From: Kitasatospora aureofaciens
GTDB taxonomy: Bacteria; Actinomycetota; Actinomycetes; Streptomycetales; Streptomycetaceae
Reading direction: 5' to 3'
Assembly (NCBI GenBank): GCA_000720845.1
Contig: JODU01000006.1
Span: forward strand, 62,001-126,000
Length of the DNA: 64,000 nucleotides
A model generated the notes under the pieces. It was not told the DNA's origin and did no database searches. It was given only the letters and a program-made list of their open reading frames with translations. This document shows positions 25,465 through 33,206 of the stretch, piece by piece. A program made the translations under genes and the position numbers. Positions within the stretch are counted from its first letter, which is position 1. Every line of letters starts with the position of its first letter.

Positions 25465-26301
25465 TCAGATGCCGACCTTGATGCGCGAGAAGCGCTTCAG
25501 GCTGACACCGGCCTCTTCCAGCACCTTCTGGACGGACTTCTTGTTGTCCAGGGCGTAGGGCTGGCCGAGCAGGGTGGCGTCCTTGAAGAAGCCGTTGAGG
25601 CGACCCTCGACGATCTTCGGCAGGGCGGCCTCGGGCTTGCCCTCGGCGCGGGTGGTCTCCTCGGCGACGCGGCGCTCGGACTCGACGACCTCGGCCGGGA
25701 CGTCCTCCTTGGAGAGGTACTTCGGCGCGAAGGCGGCGATGTGCTGGGCGACGCCCTTGGCGATCTCGGCGTTGGGCTTGTCCAGCTCGACGAGGACACC
25801 GATCTGCGGGGGCAGGTCGGGCATCGTGCGGTGCATGTACGCGGTCACGAAGCCGCCGGAGAACTGCGCGAAGCGGTCCAGGACGATCTTCTCGCCGAGG
25901 TTGGCGTTGGCCTCGTCCACGTACGCCTGGACGGTCTTGCCGGGCTCGATCTCGGAGGCGAGCAGGGCCTCCAGGTCGGCCGGGGCGGCCTTGGCGATGT
26001 GCTCGGCGATGGTCTTGGCGACGGTCTGGAACTTCTCGCCCTTGGCGACGAAGTCCGTCTCGCACTTCAGCTCGACGAGGACACCCGAGGTGTTGTCGTC
26101 GGCGATGATCGAGACGACCGCGCCGTTCTCGGCAGAGCGGCCCTCGCGCTTGGCGACGCCCTTCTGACCCTTGATACGGAGCGCCTCGACGGCCTTCTCG
26201 ACGTTGCCCTCGGCCTCGTCCAGCGCCTTCTTGCAGTCCATCATGCCGGCGCCGGTGAGCTCACGGAGCTTCTTGACGTCGGCGGCGGTGTAGTTCGCCA
26301 T
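25465..26301 (-). CDS. tsf: Elongation factor Ts
   Basis: A 278-residue nucleotide-exchange factor for EF-Tu. The N-terminal UBA-like domain (MANYTAADVKKLRELTGAGMMDCKKALDEA, in parts) and the TDFVAKGEKF EF-Tu-contact segment (KCETDFVAK) are intact. The C-terminal RFSRIKVGI ending is normal for actinobacteria. ATG 26301. It follows rpsB after ~95 bp containing a very strong hairpin. Confidence 0.97.
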   Translation of the reverse strand: MANYTAADVKKLRELTGAGMMDCKKALDEAEGNVEKAVEALRIKGQKGVAKREGRSAENGAVVSIIADDNTSGVLVELKCETDFVAKGEKFQTVAKTIAEHIAKAAPADLEALLASEIEPGKTVQAYVDEANANLGEKIVLDRFAQFSGGFVTAYMHRTMPDLPPQIGVLVELDKPNAEIAKGVAQHIAAFAPKYLSKEDVPAEVVESERRVAEETTRAEGKPEAALPKIVEGRLNGFFKDATLLGQPYALDNKKSVQKVLEEAGVSLKRFSRIKVGI

Positions 26302-26338
26302 GATTCCGGAATCTCTCTCGAAGTCTGAAGATCTACGG

Positions 26339-26377
26339 GCCGGACGGCGGGGGCTTCGTGGGCCCCCGCCGTCCGGC
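26339..26377 (-). terminator. Strong hairpin between rpsB and tsf
   Basis: A perfect 16-bp inverted repeat (26339-26354 with 26362-26377, stem GCCGGACGGCGGGGGC) with a 7-base loop, 20 bp after the rpsB stop and 37 bp before tsf. It is likely a partial terminator that sets the rpsB to tsf ratio, or an mRNA 3' stabiliser. No T-run. Confidence 0.65.
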
Positions 26378-26396
26378 ACCCGAAGGTGGTGAGGGG

Positions 26397-27323
26397 TCAG
26401 GCCTGCTCGGCGTCCGCGGCCGGGGCCTCGGCGGGCGCCTCGGCAGCGGGGGCCTCGGCGGCGGGGGCCTCGGCCTCGGCAGGGGCGGCCTCGGCAGCCG
26501 GAGCCTCGGCGGGCTTCTCGGCGGCCTCGGCGTCGTCCTTCTTCTCGGCCTTCTCGCCCTCGAGCAGGTCGCGCTCCCACTCGGCGAGCGGCTCGCCGGC
26601 GGCCTTCTCGCCCTTGGCGCCGCCGGCGGCACCGGAGCGGGCGATGAGGCCCTCGGCGACGGCGTCGGCGATCACGCGGGTGAGCAGGGTGACGGAACGG
26701 ATCGCGTCGTCGTTGCCCGGGATCTTGTAGTCGACCTCGTCGGGGTCGCAGTTGGTGTCGAGGATGGCGACGACCGGGATGTTGAGCTTCCGGGCCTCAC
26801 CGACCGCGATGTGCTCCTTCTTGGTGTCCACGATCCAGACGGCGCTGGGCACCTTGGACATCTCGCGGATACCGCCGAGGGTCTTCTCCAGCTTGGCCTT
26901 CTCGCGGGAGAGGACCAGCAGCTCCTTCTTGGTGAGGCCGGAGGCGGCCACGTCCTCGAAGTCGATCTGCTCGAGCTCCTTCAGGCGCTGCAGGCGCTTG
27001 TAGACGGTCGAGAAGTTGGTGAGCATGCCGCCCAGCCAGCGCTGGTTGACGTAGGGCATGCCGACGCGGGTGGCCTGCTCGGCGATGGCCTCCTGCGCCT
27101 GCTTCTTCGTGCCGACGAACATGACCGTGCCGCCGTGGGCGACGGTCTCCTTGACGAACTCGTAGGCGCGGTCGATGTACGACAGCGACTGGAGCAGGTC
27201 GATGATGTAGATGCCGTTGCGCTCGGTGAAGATGAAGCGCTTCATCTTCGGGTTCCAACGGCGGGTCTGGTGACCGAAGTGGACGCCGCTTTCCAGCAGC
27301 TCCCGCATCGTGACGACGGCCAT
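26397..27323 (-). CDS. rpsB: 30S ribosomal protein S2
   Basis: A 308-residue S2. The first ~235 residues are the normal S2 domain (MRELLESGVHFGHQTRRWNPKM, FVGTKKQAQEAI, YVNQRWLGGMLTNFSTV, VVAILDTNCDPDEVDY, in parts). The last ~70 residues are an acidic Ala/Glu/Pro-rich tail, longer than in most bacteria but usual in Streptomyces. AAGGAG precedes ATG 27323. A ~270-bp leader/promoter region separates it from the divergent M23 peptidase. Confidence 0.97.
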   Translation of the reverse strand: MAVVTMRELLESGVHFGHQTRRWNPKMKRFIFTERNGIYIIDLLQSLSYIDRAYEFVKETVAHGGTVMFVGTKKQAQEAIAEQATRVGMPYVNQRWLGGMLTNFSTVYKRLQRLKELEQIDFEDVAASGLTKKELLVLSREKAKLEKTLGGIREMSKVPSAVWIVDTKKEHIAVGEARKLNIPVVAILDTNCDPDEVDYKIPGNDDAIRSVTLLTRVIADAVAEGLIARSGAAGGAKGEKAAGEPLAEWERDLLEGEKAEKKDDAEAAEKPAEAPAAEAAPAEAEAPAAEAPAAEAPAEAPAADAEQA

Positions 27324-27423
27324 GGCCGTATCTCCTTGGTGTTCTCGGTTGTGCCGCGCGAGCCGGACGGCTCCCGCGCCTGACGCCCGCGTTGCGCCGT
27401 GCCGCAAGGGACCGAGGGGCGCT

Positions 27424-27450
27424 GACACCGGCCTCGGGAGGCCTCGTGTC
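27424..27450 (-). other. Hairpin in the rpsB leader region
   Basis: GACAC-n2-GGCCTC-n2-GAGGCC-n1-GTGTC forms a near-perfect hairpin ~100 bases upstream of the rpsB start on the gene's own strand. It may be part of an S2-leader type autoregulatory structure, or simply a stable leader hairpin. Confidence 0.4.
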
Positions 27451-27595
27451 GGGGCGTGCGAAGTCGACCCGGTGACCCGGATCGCCACCAGAAGTGTACG
27501 GGACCCGCGGGGTACCGGGTGACGCGGCTGTCCACAAGCGGGGCGCGGTCCACAGGGCCGGGCGGCGACGGGCCCCGGCGGGGGATGGTGCTCGC

Positions 27596-28267
27596 ATGCG
27601 AACGAGGCGATGGGTGCGGACGTGTGCCCGAGTGGTGGTGCTGTCGGCCGTCCTTGCGGTTCTGGCCGCCCAGGCCGCGGGGTCACCGCGCCCGGCGCCG
27701 GCGGTGTGGGCCCTGCCGGGCCCGGTGGACCCCATGGACCCGGTGGCCCCGGTGGTGCCGGCCGTGGCCCGGAACTGGCCGGTCGGTACCCGGGCCACGG
27801 TCCTGCGGGGCTGGGAGCCCCCGGCGACCCCGTACGGACCGGGGCACCGCGGCGTGGACCTCGCCGCGGACGGCGGGGCGCCGGTGCGGACGGTGGCCGC
27901 GGGGCGGGTGTCGTTCGCGGGGCCGGTCGCGGGCCGGGGCGTGGTCTCGGTGGAGCTGACGGGGACGGGCGAACCACCCCTGCGGACGACGTACGCCCCC
28001 GTCCGGGCGACCGTGAGGAAGGGCGACCAGGTGGCGGCCGGGGAGCCGCTCGGCACGGTGGAGCCGACGGGTGCGCACTGCACGGCCTGCCTGCACTGGG
28101 GCCTGCTGCGGGGCGAGGTCTATCTGAACCCGTTGTCCCTGCTCCCGCCGTGGCTGCTGAACGCGGGTCCGTCGAGGCTGCTGCCGGTCCTGGGGGTGCC
28201 GTTGCCCGGCCGTGCGGAGATCAGCCCCGCACGCCGCGCAGCGCCATGGAGACCGCCGCCTCCGTGA
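27596..28267 (+). CDS. Secreted M23-family metallopeptidase-like protein
   Basis: A 223-residue exported protein with an N-terminal signal peptide (RTRRWVRTCARVVVLSAVLAVLAAQAAG). The LytM/M23 domain has the first zinc motif H-x3-D in GHRGVDLAA. The second motif, usually H-x-H, is AHCTACLHWG, where the first position is Cys instead of His. The family cleaves peptidoglycan cross-bridges or activates amidases. The Cys variant may still bind zinc, or the protein may be a non-catalytic activator. The start is ATG 27596. Its last 47 bp overlap the 3' end of the convergent TetR gene. Divergent from rpsB. Confidence 0.82.
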   Translation: MRTRRWVRTCARVVVLSAVLAVLAAQAAGSPRPAPAVWALPGPVDPMDPVAPVVPAVARNWPVGTRATVLRGWEPPATPYGPGHRGVDLAADGGAPVRTVAAGRVSFAGPVAGRGVVSVELTGTGEPPLRTTYAPVRATVRKGDQVAAGEPLGTVEPTGAHCTACLHWGLLRGEVYLNPLSLLPPWLLNAGPSRLLPVLGVPLPGRAEISPARRAAPWRPPPP

Positions 28268-28802
28268 TCGCCGCCGGCTCCTCCGCCGCGCCCAGCTCGA
28301 TCCGCCGTACGGCCGCGTCGACGACGCCCTGGAGGAGCATCGCCGCCAGCCTCGGCTGGCCGTGCCCCATCTCGCCCAGCGCCTCGACGATCATCGCGAC
28401 CAGCCCGCCGTGCGCCGCCCGGATCTTCTCCCGGGCGCCGGCGTCCAGCTCGCTCGCGGAGATGGCCACGACGGCCCGGTGCCGCCGGTCCCCGACCAGG
28501 TCGAGCTGGGTACGCACATAGGCCTCGACCTTGGCCTCGGGGGCCGTCTCGCGCTCCATCGCGGCCTCGACCTCGGCGGCCCAGACGGGGAAGTCGACGG
28601 CGCACAGCTCCTCGACCACCGCCGCCCTCGACCGGAAGTACTCGTAGACGGACGACCGGGCGAGGCCCGTCCGTTCGGCGAGGGCGGGGAAGGTCAGCGC
28701 CTCCGTTCCGCCGTCGGACAGCAGGGAGCGTGCCGCGTCCAGCAGGGCGGCACGCTGCATCGACCGGTGCTCGGCCACAGAGGCCGCTCGAATCCTTGGC
28801 AC
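28221..28802 (-). CDS. TetR-family transcriptional regulator
   Basis: A 193-residue repressor. The N-terminal helix-turn-helix reads RAALLDAARSLLSDGG ... LTFPALAERTGLARSSVYEYFRSRAAVVEELC, the classic TetR_N pattern. The remaining ~130 residues form the all-helical ligand domain, with no recognised effector. GTG 28802 follows GGTGGGG. It lies between whiG (same strand, 105 bp downstream) and the convergent M23 peptidase, overlapping the latter by 47 bp. Targets unknown. Confidence 0.85.
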   Translation of the reverse strand: MPRIRAASVAEHRSMQRAALLDAARSLLSDGGTEALTFPALAERTGLARSSVYEYFRSRAAVVEELCAVDFPVWAAEVEAAMERETAPEAKVEAYVRTQLDLVGDRRHRAVVAISASELDAGAREKIRAAHGGLVAMIVEALGEMGHGQPRLAAMLLQGVVDAAVRRIELGAAEEPAAITEAAVSMALRGVRG

Positions 28803-28906
28803 CCCACCACTTTACGGACGCGGCCCCCCGTACGGGAGTCGTCCATCCGGCCGCACATCCTGCGACGGGGCCGCCGGTGAAGCCGTTTCCCCGCCGCAGG
28901 CCCAGG

Positions 28907-29749
28907 TCAGCGGCCGAAACCCGCCAGCTTGGCGCGCAGTTGCAGCACCGACTTGGTGTGGATCTGGCTGACCCTGCTCTCGGTCACACCCAGCACGTTC
29001 CCGATCTCGGCGAGGGTGAGGCCCTCGTAGTAGTACAGCGTGACGACGGTCTTCTCCCGCTCCGGCAGTGTGTTGATCGCCCGGGCCAGGAGTCGTCGCA
29101 GCTCCCGGTCCTCGGCGACCTCCACCGGATTGTCGGCGGCGGTGTCCTCCAGCGTGTCCATCAGACTCAGCCGGTCGCCGCCCTCGCTCCCCGCGTGCAG
29201 CAGCTCCTCCAGGGCCACCACGTTGGCCAGCGACAGCTGGCTGAAGACGGCGTGGAGGTCCTCCACCGCGATCCCCATCTCCACGGCGACCTCGCTCTCC
29301 GAGGGGGTGCGGCGCAGGCGTGCCTCCAGCGTCGCGTACGCGCGCTCCACGTTCCGCGCCTTCTGCCGCACCGAGCGGGGGATCCAGTCCAGGGCGCGCA
29401 GCTCGTCGATCATCGCGCCCCGGATCCGGGTGATCGCGTACGTCTCGAACTTGATCTCCCGGTCGACGTCGAACTTCTCGATGGCGTCGATCAGCCCGAA
29501 CACCCCGGAGGAGACGAAGTCGGCCTGCTCGACGTTGGGCGGCAGTCCCACGCTGACGCGGCCCGCCACGTACTTCACCAGGGGCGAGTAGTGCAGGATC
29601 AGCTGTTCCCGCAGCCGCTCGTCGCCGGTCGCCTTGTACGACCGCCACAACTCGTCGAGTGTCGAGGGGGCGGACGGTCGCACGCTGCCACCGTCGCGGG
29701 CGGCTGGGGGGATCGCCGCCCGGTCGGACCCGGAGGTGTGCTGGGGCAT
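28907..29749 (-). CDS. whiG: RNA polymerase sigma factor WhiG
   Basis: A 280-residue FliA-type sigma factor that triggers early sporulation in aerial hyphae. Sigma-70 region 2 (LILHYSPLVKYVAGRV, FGLIDAIEKFD, FETYAITRIRGAMIDELRALDWIPRSVRQKARNVE, in parts), region 3 and region 4 (LTLAEIGNVLGVTESRVSQIH) are complete. The length equals that of S. coelicolor WhiG, and the MPQHTSGSDRAA opening is as I recall it for that protein. ATG 29749 follows AGGCGA. In known species WhiG drives whiH and whiI and is held by the anti-sigma RsiG with c-di-GMP. Confidence 0.96.
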   Translation of the reverse strand: MPQHTSGSDRAAIPPAARDGGSVRPSAPSTLDELWRSYKATGDERLREQLILHYSPLVKYVAGRVSVGLPPNVEQADFVSSGVFGLIDAIEKFDVDREIKFETYAITRIRGAMIDELRALDWIPRSVRQKARNVERAYATLEARLRRTPSESEVAVEMGIAVEDLHAVFSQLSLANVVALEELLHAGSEGGDRLSLMDTLEDTAADNPVEVAEDRELRRLLARAINTLPEREKTVVTLYYYEGLTLAEIGNVLGVTESRVSQIHTKSVLQLRAKLAGFGR

Positions 29750-30032
29750 TCGTCGCCTAGTGCCGTTCTGCCGTGATGTGGATCTGCCTGAGGCCGCCGG
29801 TCTGCTTTCTGGTTGTCGCCTGCTGTCGGCCGTCTGCGTGGGGGGTAGTCGTGAGCGTAGCGTGACTGGACCGTCGCGGTGTGCGAACGAATGGGTGGTG
29901 ACCCTACGCAGATACGTTCCGCCGAACGCTCTACAGGGGGGACGATGATCGCTCTGGGTGATCACATGAATCCCTCAACTGCCAGAATCCCCAGGGGCGT
30001 CGGGGTTCCCCCGGACGGCCGAACACGGTGCG

Positions 30033-31829
30033 TCAGCACGGACTGCGCCCGCCGCGAACCGAGATCATCGCCTGGCGTGTCAACTTCCAGCCGTCGCCGT
30101 GTCGTTCGACGTAACCGAGTGCTCGAAGCTCGTACAGCCTCGCGACCGCGTCGTCCTCGCTGGTCTGGGCGCGCCGTGCCACCTCCGCCGCCGTCGCCGT
30201 TCCCCGCCCGGGGAGGCCGGACAGCACCTGGCGGGTCCGCGGCTCCAGGAGATCGGTGGGGAGGACGGGTCCGCGCCGCTCCGGAGGCAGCTCCCCCATG
30301 TCACCGACCAGTTCGATCACCTCGGCGGCGTCGCCGACGAGCACCGCGTCGGCGCGCAGCAGCTCGTGCACCCCGGCGGAGAGGGCGCTGGTCGCCGGCC
30401 CCGGGACGCCCATCACGTGCCGGCCCAGCCGCCTGGCCGCTCGGGCGGTCACCAGCGAACCGCTGCGGTAGGCGGCCTCGACGACCACGGTGCCCCGAGT
30501 GAGCGCGGCGATGACCCGGTTGCGCAGGATGAACCTGCTCGGCGTCGGATGGTCGCCCGGTGGCAGCTCGCCGACGACCAGGCCCTGTTCGGCGATCCTG
30601 GTGATCAGTGCGGTGTGCCCGGGAGGGTAGGGGCGGTCGACCCCGCAGGCGAGGACCGCCGCGGTCGCGCCGCCGGCGCCGAGGGCACCGCGGTGGGCGG
30701 CGCCGTCGATCCCGTAGGCACCGCCGGACACCACGACCCAGCCGCGCTCGGCCAGGCCGGCGGCGAGGGTGGCCGCCATGTGGGCGCCGTACTCGGTGCA
30801 GGCGCGGGCTCCGACGACGGCGACCGACCTGAGCGCCCACAGGCGCAGACTTGGCCCGCCCCGCACCCAGAGCCCGAGCGGCCGGGCGTCACCGAGGTCG
30901 TCGAGCTGACCCGGCCACTCCGCGGTCCCGGGGACCACGAAGCGGGCCCCCGCGGACCGGGCGACGGCCAGGTCACGGCGGGGGTCGGCCCGGCCCGCCC
31001 GCGCGCACAGCCCGGCCCACCGCTTCTCGCTCACCCCCGGGAGGGCACGCCCGCCCTCGCGCAGTCGCCGCACCACCTCCAGGACACCGCGCTCCCGCAC
31101 CCACCGCCCGACCGCCTCGTCACCGGGCTCGAGCACCCGGGCGAGGAAGACCCGCCCGAGCAACTCATCGTCCGCCGGTCGGTCACCCGGCGCCCCGCCT
31201 CCGCCGGCACCCGCCTCCAGGCCCGCGTCACCCTGCGTCGCGACGCCACGGGCGCCGGCAGCCAGGCCGCCCACGGCACTGGCGTCGTTGCCGCCCGTGA
31301 GGTCCGGCCCGGCCAGTGCCTCGTCGCCGTGCGCCTCGTCGCCGTGCACCTCGTCCGCCTTCACCGTCTCACCCCCGTCGCAAGCGTCATGACCGGCCAC
31401 GGCGTCCTCCCGCACCGTGGCCCTCCCCCTGGCCTGTTCGGCCCTCCCCGTCCCCCCGCCGTCCCCGGACAGGGTGCGCATCACCGCGTCCGCCTCGGCC
31501 GGCCCGCCGCGACCGAGGGACACGGCGTCGTCCTGGAAGAGGGTGTCGGCCCTCGGCGACGGCGCGTTCCCGCTGATGGCGACGTCCCTCAGCGGGGTGG
31601 TCCCCCCGCTCCTGGAGGCGCCGCCCGGGCGCGGGATCACGCCGCTCATGACACGGTCCTCCAGCGCCCCGGTCTGCCCGCCCACCGCACCCTCCGACGG
31701 GGACGTGGCCTCCCCGCCCACCGCACCCTCCGACGGAGACATGGCCTCCCCGCCCACGGTGCCGCCCTCCAGCGGCACGGTCTCTCCCCTCACGGCGCTG
31801 TCCCGGCTCGGCATGATCTCCCCGTTCAC
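30033..31829 (-). CDS. dprA: DNA-processing protein DprA with long N-terminal extension
   Basis: A 598-residue DprA/Smf. The Rossmann-like ssDNA/RecA-loading core spans about residues 270-520: VAVVGARACTEYGAHMAA, VVSGGAYGIDGAAHRGAL, ILRNRVIAALTRGTVVVEA and SGSLVTARAARRLGRHVMGVPG. A winged-helix (DprA_WH) ends the protein (TATAAEVARRAQTSEDDAVARLYEL). Residues 1 to ~190, before the usual DELLGRVFLARVLEPGDEAVGRWV opening, are low-complexity Gly/Ala/Asp/Glu text including a tandem 36-bp DNA repeat; DprA is normally ~300-400 residues. GTG 31829 overlaps the yifB stop (GTGA), so translation is coupled to the 3' yifB fragment. The core is intact; the extension is probably disordered. Confidence 0.85.
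   Translation of the reverse strand: MNGEIMPSRDSAVRGETVPLEGGTVGGEAMSPSEGAVGGEATSPSEGAVGGQTGALEDRVMSGVIPRPGGASRSGGTTPLRDVAISGNAPSPRADTLFQDDAVSLGRGGPAEADAVMRTLSGDGGGTGRAEQARGRATVREDAVAGHDACDGGETVKADEVHGDEAHGDEALAGPDLTGGNDASAVGGLAAGARGVATQGDAGLEAGAGGGGAPGDRPADDELLGRVFLARVLEPGDEAVGRWVRERGVLEVVRRLREGGRALPGVSEKRWAGLCARAGRADPRRDLAVARSAGARFVVPGTAEWPGQLDDLGDARPLGLWVRGGPSLRLWALRSVAVVGARACTEYGAHMAATLAAGLAERGWVVVSGGAYGIDGAAHRGALGAGGATAAVLACGVDRPYPPGHTALITRIAEQGLVVGELPPGDHPTPSRFILRNRVIAALTRGTVVVEAAYRSGSLVTARAARRLGRHVMGVPGPATSALSAGVHELLRADAVLVGDAAEVIELVGDMGELPPERRGPVLPTDLLEPRTRQVLSGLPGRGTATAAEVARRAQTSEDDAVARLYELRALGYVERHGDGWKLTRQAMISVRGGRSPC
31678..31749 (-). repeat. Tandem 36-bp repeat inside the dprA extension
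   Basis: Two adjacent 36-bp units (31678-31713 and 31714-31749) differ at two positions; a third, degenerate unit follows. They encode GGEAMSPSEGAV-like 12-residue repeats, so copy changes keep the frame. They lie in the non-conserved N-terminal part of DprA. Confidence 0.85.
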
Positions 31830-32482
31830 GTCAGTGCTCCCAAGGCCATGGGCACGCCCCGCGGTACTCCTGTGCGCAGTTGCAGTGCCAGGGCGACGTC
31901 CCGCGCCTCGGGTCGGTCGTGGCCGACGAGGTCCGCGACGGTCCAGGCGACGCGCAGGACCCGGTCGAGTCCGCGGGCGGTGAGCACACCGCGTTCCAGG
32001 CTGCGCTCCGCCTCCTCCAGGGCACCGGGCGCGGCGCGCCAGCGGCTGCGCAGCTCCCGTCCGGGCACCTCGCTGTTCGAGCGCCACGGGGTGCCCGCGA
32101 GGCGCTCGGCCGCCCGCTCCCGGGCCGCCCGCACCCGGTCGGCGACGGTCGCGGTGGGGTCGCCCCGGGGACCGTCCCCGGCCAGTTGGCTGCGGGTGAC
32201 CCGGTCCACCTCGACCCGCAGGTCGACCCGGTCGAGCAGCGGCCCGGACAGCCTGGCCTGATAGCGCCGGATCGCCGAGGGCGGGCACTCGCACACCTCG
32301 TCGGCCTGCGAGAACCGCCCGCACGGGCAGGGATTGGCGGCCAGCACCATCAGGAACCGCGCCGGGAAGCGCACCACACCCGCGCTGCGCGCGATGACGA
32401 CGTGCCCGGCCTCCAGCGGCTGACGCAGGGCGTCCAGCACGTGGCTGCTGAACTCGGGTGTCTCGTCCAGTTCTCCGACCAT
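31826..32482 (-). pseudogene. yifB: 3' fragment of yifB/comM, cut off by the transposon
   Basis: This is the C-terminal ~212 residues of the Mg-chelatase-like AAA ATPase YifB/ComM: the frame enters at E-TPEFSSHVLDALRQPLE, continues through RFLMVLAANPCPCGRFS (four-Cys insert C-x-C ... C-x-C) and the sensor/arginine-finger region, to ALGALT at the end. The start codon ATG 32482 and five following codons come from the transposon end, not from yifB. Upstream, inside the element, CAGGACACC could serve as ribosome-binding site. The fragment lacks Walker A and most of Walker B, so it cannot be an active ATPase by itself. Its stop overlaps the dprA start. Confidence 0.9.
32465..32470 (+). repeat. 6-bp core at the left junction of the transposon
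   Basis: GTCCAG here and at 37062-37067 flank the element. On the gene strand it reads CTGGAC, the Leu-Asp codons of the yifB Walker B motif, and is the only sequence needed twice to rebuild the frame. This matches Tn554-type integration, where a 6-bp core is present at both junctions and no other target duplication is made. Confidence 0.85.
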
Positions 32483-32486
32483 GCGA
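32471..32486 (+). repeat. Left terminal inverted repeat of the transposon
   Basis: TTCTCCGACCATGCGA, read inwards. It matches the right end (TTAACCGACCAGCCGA on the opposite strand) at 12 of 16 positions, including an unbroken CCGACCA. Confidence 0.75.
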
Positions 32487-32517
32487 GGTGTCCTGACGGC
32501 GCTGACCAGCAGTGATT

Positions 32518-32539
32518 CGTCGCGTGCATGTGCGCGACG
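32518..32539 (-). terminator. Hairpin downstream of tnpC
   Basis: CGTCGCG and CGCGACG flank an 8-base loop 10 bp after the tnpC stop, inside the left end of the element. It could stop tnp transcription from entering the yifB fragment and dprA, at least partly. Confidence 0.45.
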
Positions 32540-32549
32540 TCGGTGGGCG

Positions 32550-33206
32550 TCAGCTGCAGCTTCCGAATGGCGCCTGACGGCTTGCCCGGGCCGATCGGGA
32601 GGGAGTCTCTGCCCGGGACATGGCAGGGAGAACGGTGGCCTCGGCGACTTGAGCTTCGAGGTCAGCGACCCGCGAGTCGAGGAACCGGTTGTTCTCTCGG
32701 GCCGCCTTCAGGCGTCCGTCCAGGCTGCGGCATTCCCTGGTGAGCTCCTGAACTCGGCGCTTGAGTGTGGTGTTCTCGGTGATCACTCGTTGGACGGCGT
32801 CCTTGGGTAGGTCTTGCTCCAACTCCCTGATCTGACCGTAGAGTTCGCCGATCCGTTCGCGTTGGGTGCGGACTTCTTCGAGAGCGGCCTTAAGACCTTC
32901 TTCGGCGTTGAGAGCACGCTCTCGCCATGTCGCCGACAGGCTCGCATCGGCTTCCTCGACCCGCTGCTGTCGCTGAGTGCCCGTCGCGACGATTGCTTTG
33001 TCGATTAGCGCTCTGGCCTGCTCGTTTTGATAGAGGAAGGTGCGCGACACGTCTGCGCGGCGGGAGACGGCGGCGACCGTCACGGGCATGCGATCACGGT
33101 CCATGCGGGCGAGCGTGTCGCGGACGCGATCGAGCTTGGCCTCGGCTGCCTGTCGGCGGGCAGCCACGGCTGCGGCGGTTCGCTGACGGTCCGGTGGAGT
33201 GGTCAT
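32550..33206 (-). CDS. TnpC-like coiled-coil protein (DUF6262 type)
   Basis: A 218-residue protein. Residues 1-75 form a small HTH-like region (LARMDRDRMPVTVAAVSRRADVSRTFLYQNEQARALIDKA), like the DNA-binding N-terminus of Tn554 TnpC. Residues ~85-190 form a long coiled coil (LNAEEGLKAALEEVRTQRERIGELYGQIREL, ENTTLKRRVQELTRECRSLDGRLKAARENN, in parts). Members accompany paired tyrosine recombinases on actinobacterial elements. In Tn554, TnpC raises transposition frequency and affects orientation. ATG 33206 overlaps the stop of the upstream recombinase (ATGA). Exact role here is inferred. Confidence 0.75.
   Translation of the reverse strand: MTTPPDRQRTAAAVAARRQAAEAKLDRVRDTLARMDRDRMPVTVAAVSRRADVSRTFLYQNEQARALIDKAIVATGTQRQQRVEEADASLSATWRERALNAEEGLKAALEEVRTQRERIGELYGQIRELEQDLPKDAVQRVITENTTLKRRVQELTRECRSLDGRLKAARENNRFLDSRVADLEAQVAEATVLPAMSRAETPSRSARASRQAPFGSCS

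Noticed and set aside
27529..27540. TGTCCACAA resembling a DnaA box near rpsB
   Set aside because: A single site with a mismatch to the Streptomyces consensus and no cluster or origin genes; chance occurrence is likely.
28060..28110. M23 peptidase as a broken enzyme because HxH reads CLH
   Set aside because: The HC...CLHWG arrangement is, as far as I recall, common in actinobacterial relatives, so it is more likely a subfamily trait than a defect.
29915..29928. CGTTC-CGCC-GAACG palindrome upstream of whiG, at first sight an SOS (LexA) box
   Set aside because: The actinobacterial LexA box is GAAC-N4-GTTC; here the half-sites are in the opposite order (GTTC-N4-GAAC).
30099..32261. 720-codon plus-strand frame opposite dprA
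   Set aside because: It is the mirror of the dprA/yifB codons, Pro/Arg/Gly-rich and without any recognisable domain.
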